In this document: positions 46,110-55,422 of the stretch, piece by piece
Numbering within the stretch: the first letter of the stretch is position 1
Layout of the letters: every line of letters begins with the position of its first letter
Origin: Actinoplanes octamycinicus
Lineage (GTDB): Bacteria; Actinomycetota; Actinomycetes; Mycobacteriales; Micromonosporaceae
Direction: 5' to 3'
DNA length: 64,000 nucleotides
Assembly (NCBI RefSeq): GCF_014205225.1
Contig: NZ_JACHNB010000001.1
Coordinates: 8,785,501-8,849,500 of the forward strand
Notes under the pieces: model-generated
What the model was told of the DNA's origin: nothing
The model's database searches: none
The model's input: the letters and a program-made list of their open reading frames with translations, nothing else
Translations under genes and position numbers: made by a program

Positions 46110-48527
46110 GTGACGACAGCGATCCATCAACGCATTGCCTCCGAGTTGGGGGTACGGGAAGGCCAGGTGTCGGCGGCCGTCGAGCTGCTCGACGGCGGCG
46201 CGACCGTGCCGTTCATCGCCCGCTACCGCAAGGAGGTGACCGGCACCCTCGACGACGCGCAGCTGCGCACCCTGGAGGAGCGCCTGGGCTACCTGCGGGA
46301 GCTGGAGGACCGGCGCACGGCGGTGCTGGAGTCGATCCGCTCCCAGGGCAAGCTGGACGAGGCGCTGGAGCAGCAGATCCTCGAGGCCGACACGAAGGCC
46401 CGGCTGGAGGACATCTACCTCCCGTTCAAGCCGAAGCGGCGGACGAAGGCGCAGATCGCCCGGGAGGCCGGCCTGGAGCCGCTGGCCGACGGCCTGCTCA
46501 ACGATCCGTCCGTCGACCCGAAGGCAGCGGCCGCGGCCTTCGTCGACGCCGAGAAGGGCGTCGCCGACCCGCAGGCCGCGCTGGACGGCGCCCGGGCCAT
46601 CCTGATCGAGCGGTTCGCCGAGGACGCCGACCTGATCGGTGACCTGCGCGAGCAGATGTGGACCCGGGGCCGGCTGGTCGCCAAGGTGCGGGACGGCAAG
46701 CAGACCGACGGGGCGAAGTTCTCCGACTACTTCGACTTCGCCGAGCCGTACTCGAAACTGCCCTCGCACCGGATCCTGGCCATGCTCCGCGGCGAGAAGG
46801 AGGAGGTCCTCGACCTCACCATGGAGCCGCACCCGGAGGAGGACGAGGGCTACTTCGAGGGCCGGATCGCCGGGCGCAACGGGATCGCCGACCACGGCCG
46901 GCCGGGCGACAAGTGGCTGATCGACACGGTGCGCTGGGCGTGGCGGACCCGGATCCTCATCCACCTCGGGGCCGATCTGCGGGTCCGGCTGCGCGAGGCG
47001 GCCGAGGACGAGGCCGTCCGGGTCTTCGCGGCGAACCTGCGGGACCTGCTGCTGGCCGCCCCGGCCGGCACCCGCGCCACGATGGGCCTGGACCCGGGTT
47101 TCCGGACCGGCGTCAAGGTGGCCGTGGTCGACGCGACCGGCAAGGTGGTCGCCACCGACACGATCTACCCGCACGTGCCGCAGAACAAGTGGGACGAGTC
47201 GATCCACCGGCTCGCCGCGCTGGCCAGCAAGCACAACGTCGAGCTGATCGCGATCGGCAACGGCACCGCGTCCCGGGAGACCGACAAGCTCGCCACCGAG
47301 CTGATCAAGAAGCACCCGGAGGCGAAGCTGACCAAGGTGGTGGTCTCCGAGGCGGGCGCGTCGGTCTACTCCGCCTCGGCGTACGCCTCGCAGGAGCTGC
47401 CCGGCCTGGACGTCTCGCTGCGCGGCGCGGTCTCCATCGCCCGCCGCCTGCAGGACCCGCTCGCCGAGCTCGTCAAGATCGACCCGAAGTCGATCGGCGT
47501 CGGCCAGTACCAGCACGACCTGTCCGAGGTGAAGCTGGCCCGTTCGCTGGACGCGGTGGTCGAGGACTGCGTGAACGGCGTCGGCGTGGACGTCAACACC
47601 GCCTCGGCGCCGCTGCTCACCCGGGTCTCCGGGATCACCGCCGGGCTGGCCGAGAACATCGTGCTGCACCGCGACCAGAACGGCCCGTTCAAGAACCGCA
47701 ACGAGATCAAGAAGGTGGCCCGGCTCGGCCCGAAGGCGTTCGAGCAGTGCGCCGGCTTCCTGCGGATCCGCGACGGTGAGGACCCGCTGGACTTCTCCAG
47801 CGTGCACCCGGAGTCGTACCCGGTGGTCCGGACCATCGCGGCCGACGCGGGCGCCGACGTCAAGACGCTGATCGGCAACAGCCCGATCCTGAAGGCGATC
47901 CGGCCGGAGAAGTTCGTGACCGACACGGTCGGCCTGCCGACCATCACCGACATCCTCAAGGAGCTGGAGAAACCCGGCCGCGACCCGCGCCCGGCGTTCA
48001 CCACCGCGACCTTCGCCGAGGGCGTCGAGAAGATCTCCGACCTGAAGCCGGGCATGGTGCTGGAGGGGCAGGTCACCAACGTGGCCGCGTTCGGCGCGTT
48101 CGTCGACATCGGCGTGCACCAGGACGGGCTGGTGCACGTGTCGGCGCTGTCCGAGAAGTTCGTCCAGGACCCGCGCGAGGTGGTCAAGTCCGGCGACGTG
48201 GTCAAGGTCCGCGTCCTGGAGGTCGACCCGGTCCGCAAGCGGATCTCGCTGACCATGCGGCTCTCCGACGAGCCGAACAAGGGCCGGCAGCCGCGCGAGG
48301 ACCGCGGCGGTCAGGGTGGCCCGCGTGGTGGCCAGGGTGGTCAGGGCGGCCAGCGTGGTGGCCAGGGCGGCCAGCGTGGCGGCCAGGGTGGTCAGCGGGG
48401 CGGTCAGAGCGGTCAGCGGGGCGGTCAGCCGCGGCAGGGCGGCGGCCAGCGCGGCGGCGGCGGCAACAGCTTCGGCAACAGCGCGATGGCCGACGCGCTG
48501 CGCCGCGCCGGGCTGACCAAGGACTGA
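46110..48527 (+). CDS. tex: Tex-family RNA-binding transcription accessory protein
   Basis: An 805-residue protein of the Tex/Spt6-like family. The N-terminal helical region has [14 protein letters not shown]; a YqgF/RuvC-like domain has [17 protein letters not shown]; helix-hairpin-helix follows ([19 protein letters not shown]). The S1 RNA-binding domain is at about 650-720 ([19 protein letters not shown]). The last 75 residues are Gly/Gln/Arg repeats (QRGGQGG type), an RGG-like tail that probably binds nucleic acid. GTG 46110 was chosen from homology; the ribosome site is weak. It converges on the kinase gene. Confidence 0.95.
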   Translation: MTTAIHQRIASELGVREGQVSAAVELLDGGATVPFIARYRKEVTGTLDDAQLRTLEERLGYLRELEDRRTAVLESIRSQGKLDEALEQQILEADTKARLEDIYLPFKPKRRTKAQIAREAGLEPLADGLLNDPSVDPKAAAAAFVDAEKGVADPQAALDGARAILIERFAEDADLIGDLREQMWTRGRLVAKVRDGKQTDGAKFSDYFDFAEPYSKLPSHRILAMLRGEKEEVLDLTMEPHPEEDEGYFEGRIAGRNGIADHGRPGDKWLIDTVRWAWRTRILIHLGADLRVRLREAAEDEAVRVFAANLRDLLLAAPAGTRATMGLDPGFRTGVKVAVVDATGKVVATDTIYPHVPQNKWDESIHRLAALASKHNVELIAIGNGTASRETDKLATELIKKHPEAKLTKVVVSEAGASVYSASAYASQELPGLDVSLRGAVSIARRLQDPLAELVKIDPKSIGVGQYQHDLSEVKLARSLDAVVEDCVNGVGVDVNTASAPLLTRVSGITAGLAENIVLHRDQNGPFKNRNEIKKVARLGPKAFEQCAGFLRIRDGEDPLDFSSVHPESYPVVRTIAADAGADVKTLIGNSPILKAIRPEKFVTDTVGLPTITDILKELEKPGRDPRPAFTTATFAEGVEKISDLKPGMVLEGQVTNVAAFGAFVDIGVHQDGLVHVSALSEKFVQDPREVVKSGDVVKVRVLEVDPVRKRISLTMRLSDEPNKGRQPREDRGGQGGPRGGQGGQGGQRGGQGGQRGGQGGQRGGQSGQRGGQPRQGGGQRGGGGNSFGNSAMADALRRAGLTKD

Positions 48528-48540
48528 CGGGTCAGAGCGA

Positions 48541-48577
48541 TTTCCGGTACGGGGTGCGGCGCATCCCGTACCGGAAA
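48541..48577. terminator. Bidirectional terminator between tex and kinase gene
   Basis: Perfect 13-bp arms (48541-48553, 48565-48577) that extend through GTGC/GCAT to a 3-nt loop. TTT at one side and AAA at the other give T-tails on both strands. It lies exactly between two convergent stops. Confidence 0.88.
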
Positions 48578-48593
48578 GGGCTCGCCGCGGGCG

Positions 48594-50393
48594 TCAGGCC
48601 CAGATCCGGACGTCGCTGTAGGAGACCTGGAACGGGCCGGTCTTCGGCGCCGTCCGCTCGTTGAAGACACCGAGGAACATCCGGCCGGCGCCGTACCCCG
48701 CCTCGGTCAGCCTGGCCGAGCCGAGGTCGGTGCCGTCCCGGCTCACGGTGACCGTGTCGGCGGTGACACCCAGCCGGAACCGGTACGCCGTGCCCCGGTC
48801 GAGCGGCTCCTTCAGGACGAAGGTCCGGATCGTGCTGACGTCGCCTTTCCCGTCCCGGTTGTGCACCCCGATGTAGACGTTCCGCTCGCAGATCCGGGCC
48901 TGATAGCCGTGGCTGTCGTCGAACCGGAACCAGATCGCGGCGCAGCTGTCCGGCGTGTCCAGCCGCAGCGTGGTCTCGATGGTCAGGTTGGCCGGCAGCT
49001 CGTCGGCCGGGCCACGGCACTTGTAGAGGCCGTTGGTCTCCCGGCGGGCCACCAGCATCGCGTCGGCGAAGTCGCACCGCCCCTCACCGGGCTGGTCGCT
49101 GGCCGACCAGAAGCCCGGGCCGGTCAGCGCGTCGGAGATCCGCGGCTCGCCGAGCACCGGATCGGCGACCGTCCCCCCGGGGTCCCCGGACGGCTGCCCG
49201 GACCGGTCGGCGCGGTCGCGGACCATCACCGCGACGATCGCCGCGCCGGCCACCAGCACCGCGGTCAGCAGGACCAGCACCAGCGGCAGCAGCCACCGGC
49301 GGCGCGGCGCGGGCGGCGGGTCGCCGGTGATCACGGTGTCCGCCGGCGGGGACGAGATCGGGACCGTGACGATCGAGTTCTCGTCGTAGCCGACCAGGCC
49401 GGGCGGGATGTTCAGGGTGGGGGCCGTGGTGGTGGCGCCGGCCATCGCCTTGGCCGGGATCGCGAACCCGGTCACCGCCTGCGCCTCGGCCGCGGCGGCG
49501 CGCAGGTCCGGCTGGTCGGCCAGGGCGGCCGCGGTGGCCGCCGGCCGATCCCCGGAGATCAGCAGGTCGAGCAGCTCGCGGGCGCTGGGCCGGTTGGCCG
49601 GGTCCTTCTCCAGGGCGTGCGCGACCAGGCCGCGCAGCGGGCGGGCCAGCTCGTGCAGGCGGGGCGGCTGGGTCAGGATGCGGGCCGCGGTGGCGGCCGG
49701 CGAGTCGGCGTAGAACGGGGTCTTGCCGGTGCCGGCGTAGGTCACCACGCTGCCCCAGGCGAACACGTCGGCGGCCGGGGTGATCGGGGTGCCGGCGTCG
49801 GTGTCGAACCGCTCCGGCGCCATGTAGGCCACCGTGCCGACCATCTGGTCCGGCCGGGTGTTGCCGCTGGTCGCGGTCATCGCCCGGGCGATCCCGAAGT
49901 CGATCACCTTGGGGCTGCCCGGGGCGAGCAGCACGTTGCGCGGCTTGAGGTCGCGGTGGATCACGCCGGCGCCGTGGATCGCGGTCAGCGCGGTGGCCAC
50001 GCCGATCGCCACACTGTGCAGGTTCGCCGAGGTCAGCGGGCCGCGCTGCTCGACCACCTCGGCCAGGGTGGGCCCGTCGACGAACTCCACCACCAGGTAG
50101 GGCTGGTCGTGCTCGGGGTCGGCGTCGAGCACCTCGGCGGTGCAGAACGGCGGCACCTGCCGGGCCCGCTCCACCTCGCTGCGGAACCGGCGGCGGAACT
50201 CGTCGTCGTCGGCCAGATCGAGCCGGACCACTTTGACGGCGACCAGCGCCGTGCCGTTTCTCGGCCGGGCCAGATAGACCGTGCCCATGCCGCCCTCGCC
50301 GAGCCGCCCGAGCAACTCGTAGTCGCCGAGCATGCGCGGATCGTGCGGACGCAACTGTTGCGTCCGATCGCCCGGCACCGTGCTGTCGACCAT
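48594..50393 (-). CDS. Membrane Ser/Thr protein kinase with extracellular sensor domain
   Basis: A 599-residue receptor-type kinase. The kinase domain (about 24-285) has GEGGMG at 32-37, Lys54, HRDLKPRN with Asp148 and DFG at 165-167, so it looks active. A linker and one transmembrane helix (about 355-378) lead to an extracellular domain of 190 residues with a jelly-roll look (TIETTLRLDTPDSCAAIWF, YRFRLGVTADTVTVSRDG), like LamG or DUF1080 folds. This resembles no PASTA kinase, so it probably senses a glycan or similar. ATG 50393. Convergent with tex. Confidence 0.94.
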   Translation of the reverse strand: MVDSTVPGDRTQQLRPHDPRMLGDYELLGRLGEGGMGTVYLARPRNGTALVAVKVVRLDLADDDEFRRRFRSEVERARQVPPFCTAEVLDADPEHDQPYLVVEFVDGPTLAEVVEQRGPLTSANLHSVAIGVATALTAIHGAGVIHRDLKPRNVLLAPGSPKVIDFGIARAMTATSGNTRPDQMVGTVAYMAPERFDTDAGTPITPAADVFAWGSVVTYAGTGKTPFYADSPAATAARILTQPPRLHELARPLRGLVAHALEKDPANRPSARELLDLLISGDRPAATAAALADQPDLRAAAAEAQAVTGFAIPAKAMAGATTTAPTLNIPPGLVGYDENSIVTVPISSPPADTVITGDPPPAPRRRWLLPLVLVLLTAVLVAGAAIVAVMVRDRADRSGQPSGDPGGTVADPVLGEPRISDALTGPGFWSASDQPGEGRCDFADAMLVARRETNGLYKCRGPADELPANLTIETTLRLDTPDSCAAIWFRFDDSHGYQARICERNVYIGVHNRDGKGDVSTIRTFVLKEPLDRGTAYRFRLGVTADTVTVSRDGTDLGSARLTEAGYGAGRMFLGVFNERTAPKTGPFQVSYSDVRIWA

Positions 50394-50623
50394 GTTTCTC
50401 GCGCCCCCCAGTGTTCGCTCGCACTGTATCGGGCGTGTCGGCGACCGGAGTAGACCCGGTGGCCCGGTTGCCGCCGAACCGACACACCGGGGGTCAACCC
50501 TGAGGACGGGTCTCCGGGACCGATCCGGGCATCGCCGGATGGAAAGTGTCGTACCCGGGTAGCACTCTTGAAGCATCACTTCCCCACCCGGGGAGGCCAA
50601 CCAAGGAAAGAGAGCGATCCGCC

Positions 50624-50872
50624 ATGAACGCCGTGCACGACACGATGGCCCGCCAGGGTCTGGTCCGCCCGCGTGACGGCCGCATGCTCGGTGGCGTCTG
50701 TGCCGGCCTGGGCCGCCGCTTCGGGATCGACCCGTGGATCGCCCGCCTGCTGTTCGTCCTGATCCTCTTCCTGATCCCAGGCAGCCAGATCCTGATCTAC
50801 CCGGTGCTCTGGATCGTGATGCCGTCCGAGCAGACCTCCTACGAGCCGACCGTCCCGCCGGCCACCTGGTGA
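50624..50872 (+). CDS. PspC-domain membrane protein
   Basis: An 82-residue protein with the PspC motif LGGVCAGLGRRFGIDPWIARLLFV followed by a hydrophobic helix (about 40-65). PspC proteins are linked to the phage-shock envelope stress response or to two-component sensors in actinobacteria. ATG 50624 was chosen for the MNAVHDTM start. The next gene begins 5 bp after its stop, so they are likely co-transcribed. The upstream 230 bp hold no gene. Confidence 0.88.
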   Translation: MNAVHDTMARQGLVRPRDGRMLGGVCAGLGRRFGIDPWIARLLFVLILFLIPGSQILIYPVLWIVMPSEQTSYEPTVPPATW

Positions 50873-50876
50873 TCGC

Positions 50877-51152
50877 ATGACCATCGTCGGCACGCTCATC
50901 GTCGAGGGACCGCCCCGGTCCCTGCTGGCCTTCGCCCGGGCCGTCCCGATCCTGGTGGACGGGGTGGCCAAGGGCGAGGTCAAGGCCGGCAAGCGGCTCA
51001 CCCTGGCGCTCGCCCCCGGGTCGCACTCGGTGCAGGCCCAGCGGCACGGGACGCCGCTGCCGGTCCGGCTCGGCCCCGGCCTGGTCACCCGGGTGCGGGT
51101 GGAGCGGGACGGCGCGGGCAAGGCGCACCTGGTCGAGGTTGACCACGCGTGA
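50877..51152 (+). CDS. Small beta-rich protein, PEGA-like
   Basis: A 91-residue protein starting 5 bp after the PspC stop. PILVDGVAKGEVKAGKRLTL and LAPGSHSVQAQRHG resemble the DG-x-x-x-G and PG-x-H turn pattern of PEGA-type beta-sandwich domains. No signal peptide; cytoplasmic by sequence. The role is unknown; adjacency suggests a shared transcript with the PspC protein. Confidence 0.65.
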   Translation: MTIVGTLIVEGPPRSLLAFARAVPILVDGVAKGEVKAGKRLTLALAPGSHSVQAQRHGTPLPVRLGPGLVTRVRVERDGAGKAHLVEVDHA

Positions 51153-51203
51153 CCGCACGGCCACGATGGGCAGTGGTGCTCACGACGGCGTGCGGAGGCG
51201 ACG

Positions 51204-51767
51204 ATGGCCAAGATCCTGCTCCTGACCGGTGACGCGGCCGAGGACCTGGAGGTGATGTATCCCTACCAGCGGCTGCTGGAGGAGGGCTACCAGGTCGACA
51301 TCGCCGCCCCGACCGCCAAGAAGCTGCAGTTCGTGGTGCACGACTTCGTGGACGGCTTCGACACCTACACCGAGAAGCCGGGCCACACCTGGCCGGCCGA
51401 TCTGAGCTTCGCCGAGGTGGACCCGTCGGGCTACGCCGCGCTGGTGCTGCCCGGCGGACGCGCCCCCGAGTACATCCGCAACGACCTGGACTGCCTGCGG
51501 ATCGTCCGGCACTTCTTCGAGGCGGACAAGCCGGTCGCCGCGCTCTGCCACGGCCCGCTGGTGCTGGCCGCGGCCGGGGTGCTGGACGGGCGTACCAGCA
51601 GTGCGTACCCGGCCTGCGCGCCGGACGTCCGGGCCGGCGGCGGCACCTGGATCGACAGCGCCGCCCACGTCGACGGCGTGGTGGTCACCGGCCGTGCCTG
51701 GCCGGACCACCCGTCCTGGATGCGGGAGTTCCTGACCGTCCTGCGCGCCAAGGCGCCGGTCAGCTGA
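51204..51767 (+). CDS. DJ-1/PfpI-family protein
   Basis: A 187-residue class I glutamine amidotransferase-like protein. Nucleophile elbow AALCHGP holds Cys115-His116; an acidic residue at Glu13 or Glu16 lies in GDAAEDLEVMYP, and LVLPGGRAPEYIR is the family loop. Members are deglycases, proteases or chaperones; sequence does not decide. ATG 51204 follows GGAGGCGACG. It is in the same direction as the PspC genes, 51 bp away. Confidence 0.9.
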   Translation: MAKILLLTGDAAEDLEVMYPYQRLLEEGYQVDIAAPTAKKLQFVVHDFVDGFDTYTEKPGHTWPADLSFAEVDPSGYAALVLPGGRAPEYIRNDLDCLRIVRHFFEADKPVAALCHGPLVLAAAGVLDGRTSSAYPACAPDVRAGGGTWIDSAAHVDGVVVTGRAWPDHPSWMREFLTVLRAKAPVS

Positions 51768-51875
51768 CCGGGACCGGCCGGGCCGGCCCGGCGGTGGCCG
51801 GTCGCGCGGGTGCCGCCGCGCAACCGGCCGCCGCCAGGATCACCGGTAAGGTCCGCGGACGGCGCCGGGCCGGCG

Positions 51876-53354
51876 TCAGTGTGCCGACGTGGCCGGGTCG
51901 ATCAGCCGCAGCGCCAGCGCCGGGCAGACGTTGACCGCCTTGCGGGCCCCGTCCTCCAGCCACGGCGGCAGCGGCGTCTGCGGGAAGGCCGGGAAGCCGT
52001 TGTGGTCCAGCCGGATGATCTCCGGGGCGACCGCCGAGCAGAGCCCGTGCCCGTCGCACCGCGACCAGTCCAGCGCCAGCTTCCGGGCACCCTTCTCGGC
52101 GGTGTACGGCAGCGGCAGGATGCCCCGCACCTGCTTCCCGCAGCCCTCCCCGTTGGCGTGCGCCTCGACGTCCTTGGCGAACACCTCCAGCGCGGAGAGC
52201 GCGAACCGCGACGTGCCGTCCGGGTGGCTGCACGCGCCCCGCCCCTTGACCAGACCGGCCGCCTGCCGCACCTGCTCCAGCGCGGAGCCGCCGAGCGACA
52301 CCAGGGTGACCGCCCGGGCCAGGTCGGGCAGGCCCAGGCGGCACGGGCCGCACTGACCCGCCGACTCGCCGGCCAGGTACTGCACGACCTGGGCGACCTC
52401 GCCGAGCGCGCAGGTCTTCGAGCCGATCGGGATCAGCATGCCGGCGCCGAGCGTGCCGCCGACCTTGGCGAATCCCTTGCGCGAGATGGTCACCGTCTCG
52501 GCCTGCTCGGCGCTGATCCACTTGCCGTGGTAGCCGCCGACCAGCAGGCCCGGGCCGATGTCCGCGCCGCACATGGCGAGCACGTCCATCAGCGGGGTGC
52601 CGCTGGGCGCCTCGACGACGGCCGGGTTGGTGGCCGAGCCGCCGACGGTGAGCATCACCGTGCCCGGCTCCTCCGGGATGCCGACCGAGTTGTACTCCCA
52701 CGGCCCGAGCCGGGCCGCGATCGCCAGCTGCGAGTACGTCTCGGCGTTGGAGAGCAGGGTGGGCAGCCCCATCACGCCGTTGTCGCTGGACCGGACCTTG
52801 CGGCCGGGCGGGATGTGCGCCTCGCCGTTGATCCCGCGGACCAGCGCGCCACCCTCGCCGGAGATGAACCGGTGCGGGACCGTGACGATCCGGGTCGGGC
52901 AGGGCATCTTGCGCTCGGCCAGCGCGGCGGTCAGCGAGTTCTGCCCGATGCCGTCGTCGGCGATGCCGATGACGATCTCCTCGGCGTCCAGGGCGGCGGC
53001 CGCCAGCGCGGCGCCGTCCAGGATCAGGTGCGGGCCACGGGTCAGGATCGCCTTGTCCTTCCAGGACGGGGGCTCACCCTCGGTGGCGTTCACCACGATC
53101 ACCGGGGGCAGATCCTGACGCTTGCAGGAGTCGATCACGGCGCGCACCTTGCGGGCGAACGGGAAGCCGGCGCCACCACGTCCGCGCAGCTCGATGCGGT
53201 CGGCGAGACCGATCAGCTCACCCGACGAGAGGGCCGCGAACCCGCCGTGCACCTCCTGGTGCGCCTGCAGGTCGAGACGGCCGTACTCGTCGTAGCCCGC
53301 GGTGATCCGCGGGATGCCGATCGAGGTGACCGGGGGAACCTGTGCGGTGCTCAA
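51876..53354 (-). CDS. NuoF-like flavoprotein fused to 3Fe-4S-type ferredoxin
   Basis: A 492-residue electron-transfer protein. Residues 55-345 are NuoF-like: FMN loop GRGGAGFP at 58-65 and NATEGEPPSWKDKAIL near 89-104. Its iron-sulfur motif is ESAGQCGPCRLG: Cys335, Cys338 and Cys375, but the first usual Cys is Ala332. The C-terminal ferredoxin has Cys433, His436 in the second-ligand place, Cys439 and Cys477-Pro, a [3Fe-4S] pattern. The TTG start (53354) overlaps the stop of the upstream membrane protein gene, so the two are coupled. It probably passes electrons from NAD(P)H to that protein's hemes. Confidence 0.85.
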   Translation of the reverse strand: MSTAQVPPVTSIGIPRITAGYDEYGRLDLQAHQEVHGGFAALSSGELIGLADRIELRGRGGAGFPFARKVRAVIDSCKRQDLPPVIVVNATEGEPPSWKDKAILTRGPHLILDGAALAAAALDAEEIVIGIADDGIGQNSLTAALAERKMPCPTRIVTVPHRFISGEGGALVRGINGEAHIPPGRKVRSSDNGVMGLPTLLSNAETYSQLAIAARLGPWEYNSVGIPEEPGTVMLTVGGSATNPAVVEAPSGTPLMDVLAMCGADIGPGLLVGGYHGKWISAEQAETVTISRKGFAKVGGTLGAGMLIPIGSKTCALGEVAQVVQYLAGESAGQCGPCRLGLPDLARAVTLVSLGGSALEQVRQAAGLVKGRGACSHPDGTSRFALSALEVFAKDVEAHANGEGCGKQVRGILPLPYTAEKGARKLALDWSRCDGHGLCSAVAPEIIRLDHNGFPAFPQTPLPPWLEDGARKAVNVCPALALRLIDPATSAH

Positions 53355-55045
53355 TTCACGTCACCGCGCAGCTGCGAGAAGTACGCCTCGTCGTCGTCAC
53401 GGCCGCCGCGGGTGCGGCGGGCCGGGACGCCACCGCCGCGGACCACGTCGGCGGACGGGCGGCGGGACCGGCGGGACGTGGTGTCGACCAGGGTGTCGTC
53501 GTCGGCGAACCGGTCGTCGGCCAGGTCGACGAACTCGCTGCGGCTGTGCCGGCCGTCGTCGGCGCGGCGGCGGCCGCCACGGGACTCGTCCTCCTCCTCG
53601 TAGCGCGGGGCGCGCTGGCGGGGCACCTCCTCGTACCGGTCGTCGTCGGCGCGACGCCGGCCGCCGCGCGGGCGCTCCTCGTAGTAGTAGTCGTCGTCGG
53701 CGTAGCGGGGCAGCCGGGTGCCGGTGTCGGTCATCTCGTCCCGGCGCAGACGGGTGCCGGTGTCGTCCATGCGGAGCCGGGTGCCGGTGTCGTCCATCCG
53801 GAGTCGGGTCCCGGTGTCCTCCATCCGCAGGCGGGTGCCGGTGTCGTCCATCCGCAGGCGGGTGCCGGTGTCCTCGGCCGAGCGGCGGCCGCGGGGCTCG
53901 TCGTCCTCGTAACGGCGGCTGCGCGGGCGGGGGCCGTCGTCGTAGTAGTCGTCGTCGCGGCGGCGCGGGCGCGGGGCCGGCTCGTCGTACCGCTCCTCCT
54001 CGAAGTCACGGCGCGACATCGCCCGGGTCGGCTCGTCGTACCGCTCGTCGTCGACCGCGCGGCGCTGGCGCGGGGCCGGCTCCAGCTCGCGGCGGTCGGC
54101 GATCGGCGCCGGGCTGATCGGGGCCACGGCCGGGCTGACCGGGGCGACCGGGGGCGCCATCGGCGGGGCCGAGGGGGCGGCCGGCACCCAGCTGTTCACG
54201 CTCGGGGCGGCCTGGACCAGGTCGCCGGTCGGCTCGCGGTCCCGGGGGCCACTGCCCCAGCGGTTGCGCGGCGCGCTGGAGGTGGGCACCACGCCGCCGC
54301 CGGACGTCGGCCGGGCGGCGCCGACCCCGGCCGCGGACGAGAAGTCCTTGCGCCGGTTGAGGCTGACCGAGAGGCGGACGGCGAGCCCGATCAGCACCAG
54401 CAGGACGCAGATGACATAGCTGACGATCACCCAGGTCGCCGCGGCACGGCCGGCGCCGAGACCGTGCATCAGGGCGATCGGCCACATCAGGTAGGAGATC
54501 GAGTGGATCGCCCGCCACATCCACGGCTTGCCCCGGCCGATGAACTTGGCCCGGATCAGGCCGCTCCAGGTGACCAGCACCATGACGTACCCGGAGATCT
54601 GCCCCAGCCCGATCCAGAGCGTGTTGGTCGGGGTGAGGAACGGGACGAAGATGTCGATCACGCGGATGTGCGACTCGACGGTCTTGGTCCACAGGTGGAA
54701 GACCAGCGAGGAGATCGCCATCACGCCGGTGGTCCGGTGGGCGGACTGGAGGAGGACACGCTGCCTGATGGAGAGGACCAGGCGGTCGGTGGAGACCAGG
54801 CCGACCATGATGGTGATCGAGAGTGACACAAGGGTGAGGACACCCATGTAGTACTCCGCGTACGTGAAGAAGTAGACATATCCCACGCGGCCGGGCTTGG
54901 TCATCATCGCGACCGACCAGACCGCCGCCAGGACACACACCACCAGCAGGATGACCGCGCCCATGGGCACGGAGCGAGTACCGGTGGAGCCGATGTCGAC
55001 CGCGACCCTACTCGCGGTGCCTTCTTTGTTCTTCGACCGGGCCAT
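53351..55045 (-). CDS. Ferric-reductase-like di-heme membrane protein with long disordered tail
   Basis: A 564-residue protein. Residues 1-230 have six membrane helices; His103/His117 and His181/His194 have the spacing of heme-ligand pairs in ferric reductase/NADPH-oxidase-like domains. No FAD or NAD domain follows; that role may be met by the coupled NuoF-ferredoxin protein. Residues 235-564 are highly charged and disordered, with Asp-Thr-Gly-Thr-Arg-Leu-Arg repeats near 391-440. ATG 55045 follows GAGGAG. The overlapping downstream start (TTGA) supports joint action. Confidence 0.85.
   Translation of the reverse strand: MARSKNKEGTASRVAVDIGSTGTRSVPMGAVILLVVCVLAAVWSVAMMTKPGRVGYVYFFTYAEYYMGVLTLVSLSITIMVGLVSTDRLVLSIRQRVLLQSAHRTTGVMAISSLVFHLWTKTVESHIRVIDIFVPFLTPTNTLWIGLGQISGYVMVLVTWSGLIRAKFIGRGKPWMWRAIHSISYLMWPIALMHGLGAGRAAATWVIVSYVICVLLVLIGLAVRLSVSLNRRKDFSSAAGVGAARPTSGGGVVPTSSAPRNRWGSGPRDREPTGDLVQAAPSVNSWVPAAPSAPPMAPPVAPVSPAVAPISPAPIADRRELEPAPRQRRAVDDERYDEPTRAMSRRDFEEERYDEPAPRPRRRDDDYYDDGPRPRSRRYEDDEPRGRRSAEDTGTRLRMDDTGTRLRMEDTGTRLRMDDTGTRLRMDDTGTRLRRDEMTDTGTRLPRYADDDYYYEERPRGGRRRADDDRYEEVPRQRAPRYEEEDESRGGRRRADDGRHSRSEFVDLADDRFADDDTLVDTTSRRSRRPSADVVRGGGVPARRTRGGRDDDEAYFSQLRGDVN
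53730..53875 (-). repeat. In-frame 27-bp tandem repeats (DTGTRLRMD)
   Basis: At least five near-identical 27-bp units inside the tail of the di-heme membrane protein encode a nine-residue repeat. Frame is preserved, as expected for expansion under coding constraint. Confidence 0.9.
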
Positions 55046-55422
55046 TGACTCCTCGTTTTCCGCAACGGTCACGTCCCGTGGGCGGTGGGACGCCGGCGTT
55101 CGTGGGGAACGCCCCGTGCTCAAGTTGTTCCGGACCCGTCCGTGGCGGTGCTTTCCCCTGCGAAGCCCCGGCCGTGTCCTCCCCGGATTACGTGCCGGGC
55201 GGGGCTTCGGATGAACGCGTGCGAAATTTCTGGGCGACTCTTTTCCGTGATCAGCCGGCTACGTCCCGCACATGGCCGCTGAGCTGCTTTAACGACCGTT
55301 TTACGGATCCGCTAAGGAGAATTTAAGGTGCGCCATGGAGTGACTCGGACCACCGGATGAACCAAACGGCCCCGCGCGGCGAACTTACTGATAACGCCAG
55401 ACGTCAACGAAGGGGGATCGAC
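55046..55422. other. Intergenic region, no gene
   Basis: Divergent promoter region of the di-heme protein and the next secreted protein gene. An AAGGAGAATTT near 55312-55325 precedes only a ten-codon frame. AT-rich patches near 55265-55330 may hold promoters. Nothing else recognised. Confidence 0.5.

Noticed and set aside
55312..55355. Leader peptide with AAGGAGA and GTG
   Set aside because: Only ten codons, no attenuator hairpin, and the following gene is not of a biosynthetic type.
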